Below are positions 62,486 to 64,000 of a stretch of 64,000 nt of DNA, in pieces. The notes beneath the pieces were generated by a model, which made no database searches, had not been told where the DNA came from, and was given only the letters and a program-made list of their open reading frames with translations. This stretch comes from JBGPYB01 sp041493035 (GTDB lineage: Bacteria; Acidobacteriota; Vicinamibacteria; Fen-336): NCBI GenBank assembly GCA_041493035.1, contig JBGPYB010000004.1, positions 1-64,000 of the forward strand, read 5' to 3'. The stretch's first letter is position 1; each line of letters begins with the position of its first letter. The position numbers and the translations under genes were made by a program.

Positions 62486-62515
62486 TTGACAGGGTCGCGC
62501 GGGGACACCTATCAT
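62486..62515 (+). promoter_or_regulatory. Promoter of the aspartate kinase leader region
   Basis: TTGACA (62486-62491) is a perfect -35, followed after 18 bases by TATCAT (62510-62515). The predicted start is about 62522, five bases before the ATG of the leader frame. Confidence 0.72.
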
Positions 62516-62526
62516 CCGATCGTTCA

Positions 62527-62628
62527 ATGACGATCTCGACGCAAACCCGGCGCGCTTCTTCTCGAACGTCGCTCTCCGTGTCGATGCGAACCATTACGAG
62601 CGACGACTCGGGGGACGCTCCGATCTAG
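62527..62628 (+). CDS. Candidate Thr/Ser/Ile-rich leader peptide
   Basis: A 33-codon frame (ATG 62527, TAG 62626-62628) between the promoter and the terminator contains six Thr, eight Ser and three Ile codons. It opens MTISTQT and later has MRTITSD. Thr- and Ile-containing leaders precede thrA operons in enterobacteria. It lacks a clear ribosome site but begins about 5 bases from the predicted transcript start, so it may be read leaderless. No such peptide is otherwise known to me; function is inferred from position and RNA pairing. Confidence 0.6.
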   Translation: MTISTQTRRASSRTSLSVSMRTITSDDSGDAPI

Positions 62629-62664
62629 GCGCGCAGCAAGCGAGATCGAAGCGAGACCCCCGAG
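62607..62664 (+). promoter_or_regulatory. Predicted anti-terminator pairing
   Basis: CTCGGGGG (62607-62614), inside the end of the leader peptide frame, is the exact complement of CCCCCGAG (62657-62664), which is most of the terminator's 5' arm. Pairing would prevent the terminator hairpin. A ribosome that reaches the leader stop would cover 62607-62614 and let the terminator form. Confidence 0.58.
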
Positions 62665-62688
62665 GGTGACCTCGGGGGTTTTCGTTTT
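62656..62688 (+). terminator. Intrinsic terminator in front of aspartate kinase
   Basis: A perfect 10-bp stem (ACCCCCGAGG 62656-62665 with CCTCGGGGGT 62670-62679), GTGA loop, then TTTCGTTTT (62680-62688). It lies 11 bases before the TTG start of the kinase gene, as attenuators do. Confidence 0.82.
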
Positions 62689-62699
62689 AGGGGGTGTTC

Positions 62700-64000
62700 T
62701 TGGCGACTTCGAAGACGCGGCCGCTTCAAGTCTGGAAGTTCGGCGGGGCCTCGGTGGCGGACGCCGCGGCCATCCGGCGCGTCGCGGGCCTGATCCGGCC
62801 GCATCGCGGGCCTGTGGTGGTCGTTGTCTCCGCCCTGTATGGCGTCACCGATGCCCTGCTGGACGGCGCCCGGCGCTCGGCGGCGGGAGATGCGGGTGCG
62901 GGCGCGGCCGTCGCTTCGGCTTTCCTGCGCAAGCACCGCGCCGTCATCGAGGGGCTCGTCCCGCGCGGGGCCGCCCGTCGCCGGCTGCTGGCCCAAGCCG
63001 ACGCCGCGGCCCGCGAGTACCGCGATCTGGCCCGGGCCGTTGCATCACTCCGCGAGGTGCCCGCGCGAGCCAGCGACATGCTCGTCTCTCGTGGCGAGCG
63101 CCTCGCCGGTGGAATCGTGGCGGCGGTCCTGACGGTGGTCGGGCGACCAGCGGTCTATGTCGATCCGGTGGAGGTCGTCGTCACCGACGGCCACCACGGC
63201 GCCGCGTCTCCCGATATCCCGGCCACGCGTCGTAGCGCGTCCCGCGTCCTCCGTCCGCTCCTCCACCGTGGCGTCACGCCGGTCGTTCCGGGCTTCCTGG
63301 GCGCCGGGCCTGACGGTAGCCTCACGACCCTCGGCCGCGGTGGCTCCGACCTGACGGCGACGCTCCTCGGCCGCTGCCTGGGCGCGCGCCGCGTGGTCCT
63401 CTGGAAGGACGTCCCCGGCATCCTGACCGCCGATCCGCGCACGGTTCCCGACGCGCGCCTCATCCCGCAGCTCCATCACCGCGAGGCGGCCGAGGTCGCG
63501 TACTACGGCGCCAAGGTGCTTCATCCGCGGGCGCTCATTCCCCTGGCCGGCACGCGGGTCGTTCTCGACGTCCGCTCCTTCGTCCATCCCGACCGCCCGG
63601 GGACCGAGATCTCGAGCCGCAAGACCCTCGCCAAGTACCCCGTGAAGGCCCTCGCGACCGTGGGGCATCAGGCGATCGTGACCGTAGCGGGGAAGGGAAT
63701 GGTTGGCGTTCCCGGTATCGCCGCACGCACCTTCAGCGCCGTCCACGCCGAGGGACTTTCGGTCTCCACGATCTTCCAGGCGTCGTCCGAGAGCTCCATC
63801 GGCTTCACGCTGGCCGAGTCCGAGGCGCCGCGCGCGGTGGCGGCGCTCAGGAAGGCGTTCCGCGAGGAGCTGGCGGCGGGACTCATCGACAACGTGACGT
63901 CGCGCCATGGGCTCGCGGTGATGGCCGTGGTCGGCGAGGGGATGGTAGGGACACCAGGGATCGCGGGCCGGGTCTTTTCGTCCCTGGCGGGAGCGGGAGT
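62700..64000 (+). CDS. Aspartate kinase, probably ThrA type (runs off window)
   Basis: From TTG 62700 the frame is open to the window end (433 codons). It begins LQVWKFGGASVADAAAIRR and continues VVVVVSALYGVTDALL, LVSRGERLAGGIVAAVL and VPGFLGAGPDGSLTTLGRGG followed by SDLTATLLG. Next come WKDVPGILTADPRTVPDAR, YYGAKVLHPRALIPLA, and two ACT-type segments (GMVGVPGIAARTFSAVHAEG, and GMVGTPGIAGRVFSSLAGAG at the edge). This is the aspartate kinase domain with its regulatory ACT pair; a homoserine dehydrogenase domain would follow if it is ThrA. It starts the Lys/Thr/Met pathway. A leader, anti-terminator and terminator precede it. Confidence 0.9.
   Translation, partial: MATSKTRPLQVWKFGGASVADAAAIRRVAGLIRPHRGPVVVVVSALYGVTDALLDGARRSAAGDAGAGAAVASAFLRKHRAVIEGLVPRGAARRRLLAQADAAAREYRDLARAVASLREVPARASDMLVSRGERLAGGIVAAVLTVVGRPAVYVDPVEVVVTDGHHGAASPDIPATRRSASRVLRPLLHRGVTPVVPGFLGAGPDGSLTTLGRGGSDLTATLLGRCLGARRVVLWKDVPGILTADPRTVPDARLIPQLHHREAAEVAYYGAKVLHPRALIPLAGTRVVLDVRSFVHPDRPGTEISSRKTLAKYPVKALATVGHQAIVTVAGKGMVGVPGIAARTFSAVHAEGLSVSTIFQASSESSIGFTLAESEAPRAVAALRKAFREELAAGLIDNVTSRHGLAVMAVVGEGMVGTPGIAGRVFSSLAGAG

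Overview
The window is a gene-dense, high-GC bacterial chromosome segment. By gene content it is most likely Acidobacteriota, an inference rather than a database result. Supporting signs are a complete bacillithiol operon (bshC-bshA-bshB1), a Ser/Thr kinase carrying PEGA and TonB-type C-terminal domains, a fragment of the 'GAGGMGEVYRARD' kinase type that is abundant in that phylum, and a diverged, zinc-finger-bearing GspE/PilB-like protein. Start codons are often GTG or TTG. Many neighbouring genes overlap by ATGA or GTGA, and several genes have a -10 box only 6-11 bases before the start codon.

Layout. 1-2.3 kb: start of a glycosyltransferase diverging from a secreted copper amine oxidase. 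2.2-5.4 kb: an accessory patch with a truncated type I restriction subunit, an orphan DUF5131 gene, an antitoxin relic and a HicBA-like pair. 5.6-11.1 kb: methyltransferase, thiG, thiS, a sodium:solute symporter with a tiny upstream membrane protein, and ada. 11.2-17.2 kb: a LytS/LytTR two-component pair, an ACT protein and the bacillithiol operon. 17.3-28.6 kb: kinase, FHA/RDD protein, signal peptidase, carAB, patatin, alpha/beta hydrolase and SDR. 28.8-31.7 kb: a monoheme porin, a cupredoxin and a diheme cytochrome, which look like an outer-membrane electron-transfer module. 31.7-45.4 kb: mostly housekeeping (thioredoxin-TPR, argS, mobA, uvrC, site-2 protease, trpS, scpAB, rluB, hisC, cmk). 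45.4-46.9 kb: a GspE-like protein whose nucleotide-binding motifs are destroyed. 47.1-51.5 kb: glycine cleavage genes gcvT-gcvH-gcvP. 51.5-53.1 kb: a second decayed accessory patch (DUF4926, orphan VapB, kinase fragment joined to a BrnT fragment, intact XRE antitoxin). 53.1-62.4 kb: response regulator, rarA, TrmH-type methylase, exonuclease/phosphatase-family protein, greA, a UvrC-like protein without its GIY-YIG tyrosines, a patatin-like membrane protein without its catalytic dyad, and a PLP trans-sulfuration enzyme. 62.4-64 kb: a promoter, leader peptide and terminator in front of an aspartate kinase (ThrA type) that runs off the window.

The most noteworthy observations are the apparent translation-coupled attenuator before the aspartate kinase, three diverged enzyme homologues lacking catalytic residues, the porin-cytochrome/cupredoxin/cytochrome cluster, the kinase-PEGA-TonB plus FHA-RDD pair, and the recurring near-leaderless promoter arrangement. 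No rRNA, tRNA, CRISPR array, intact transposase or prophage was seen.
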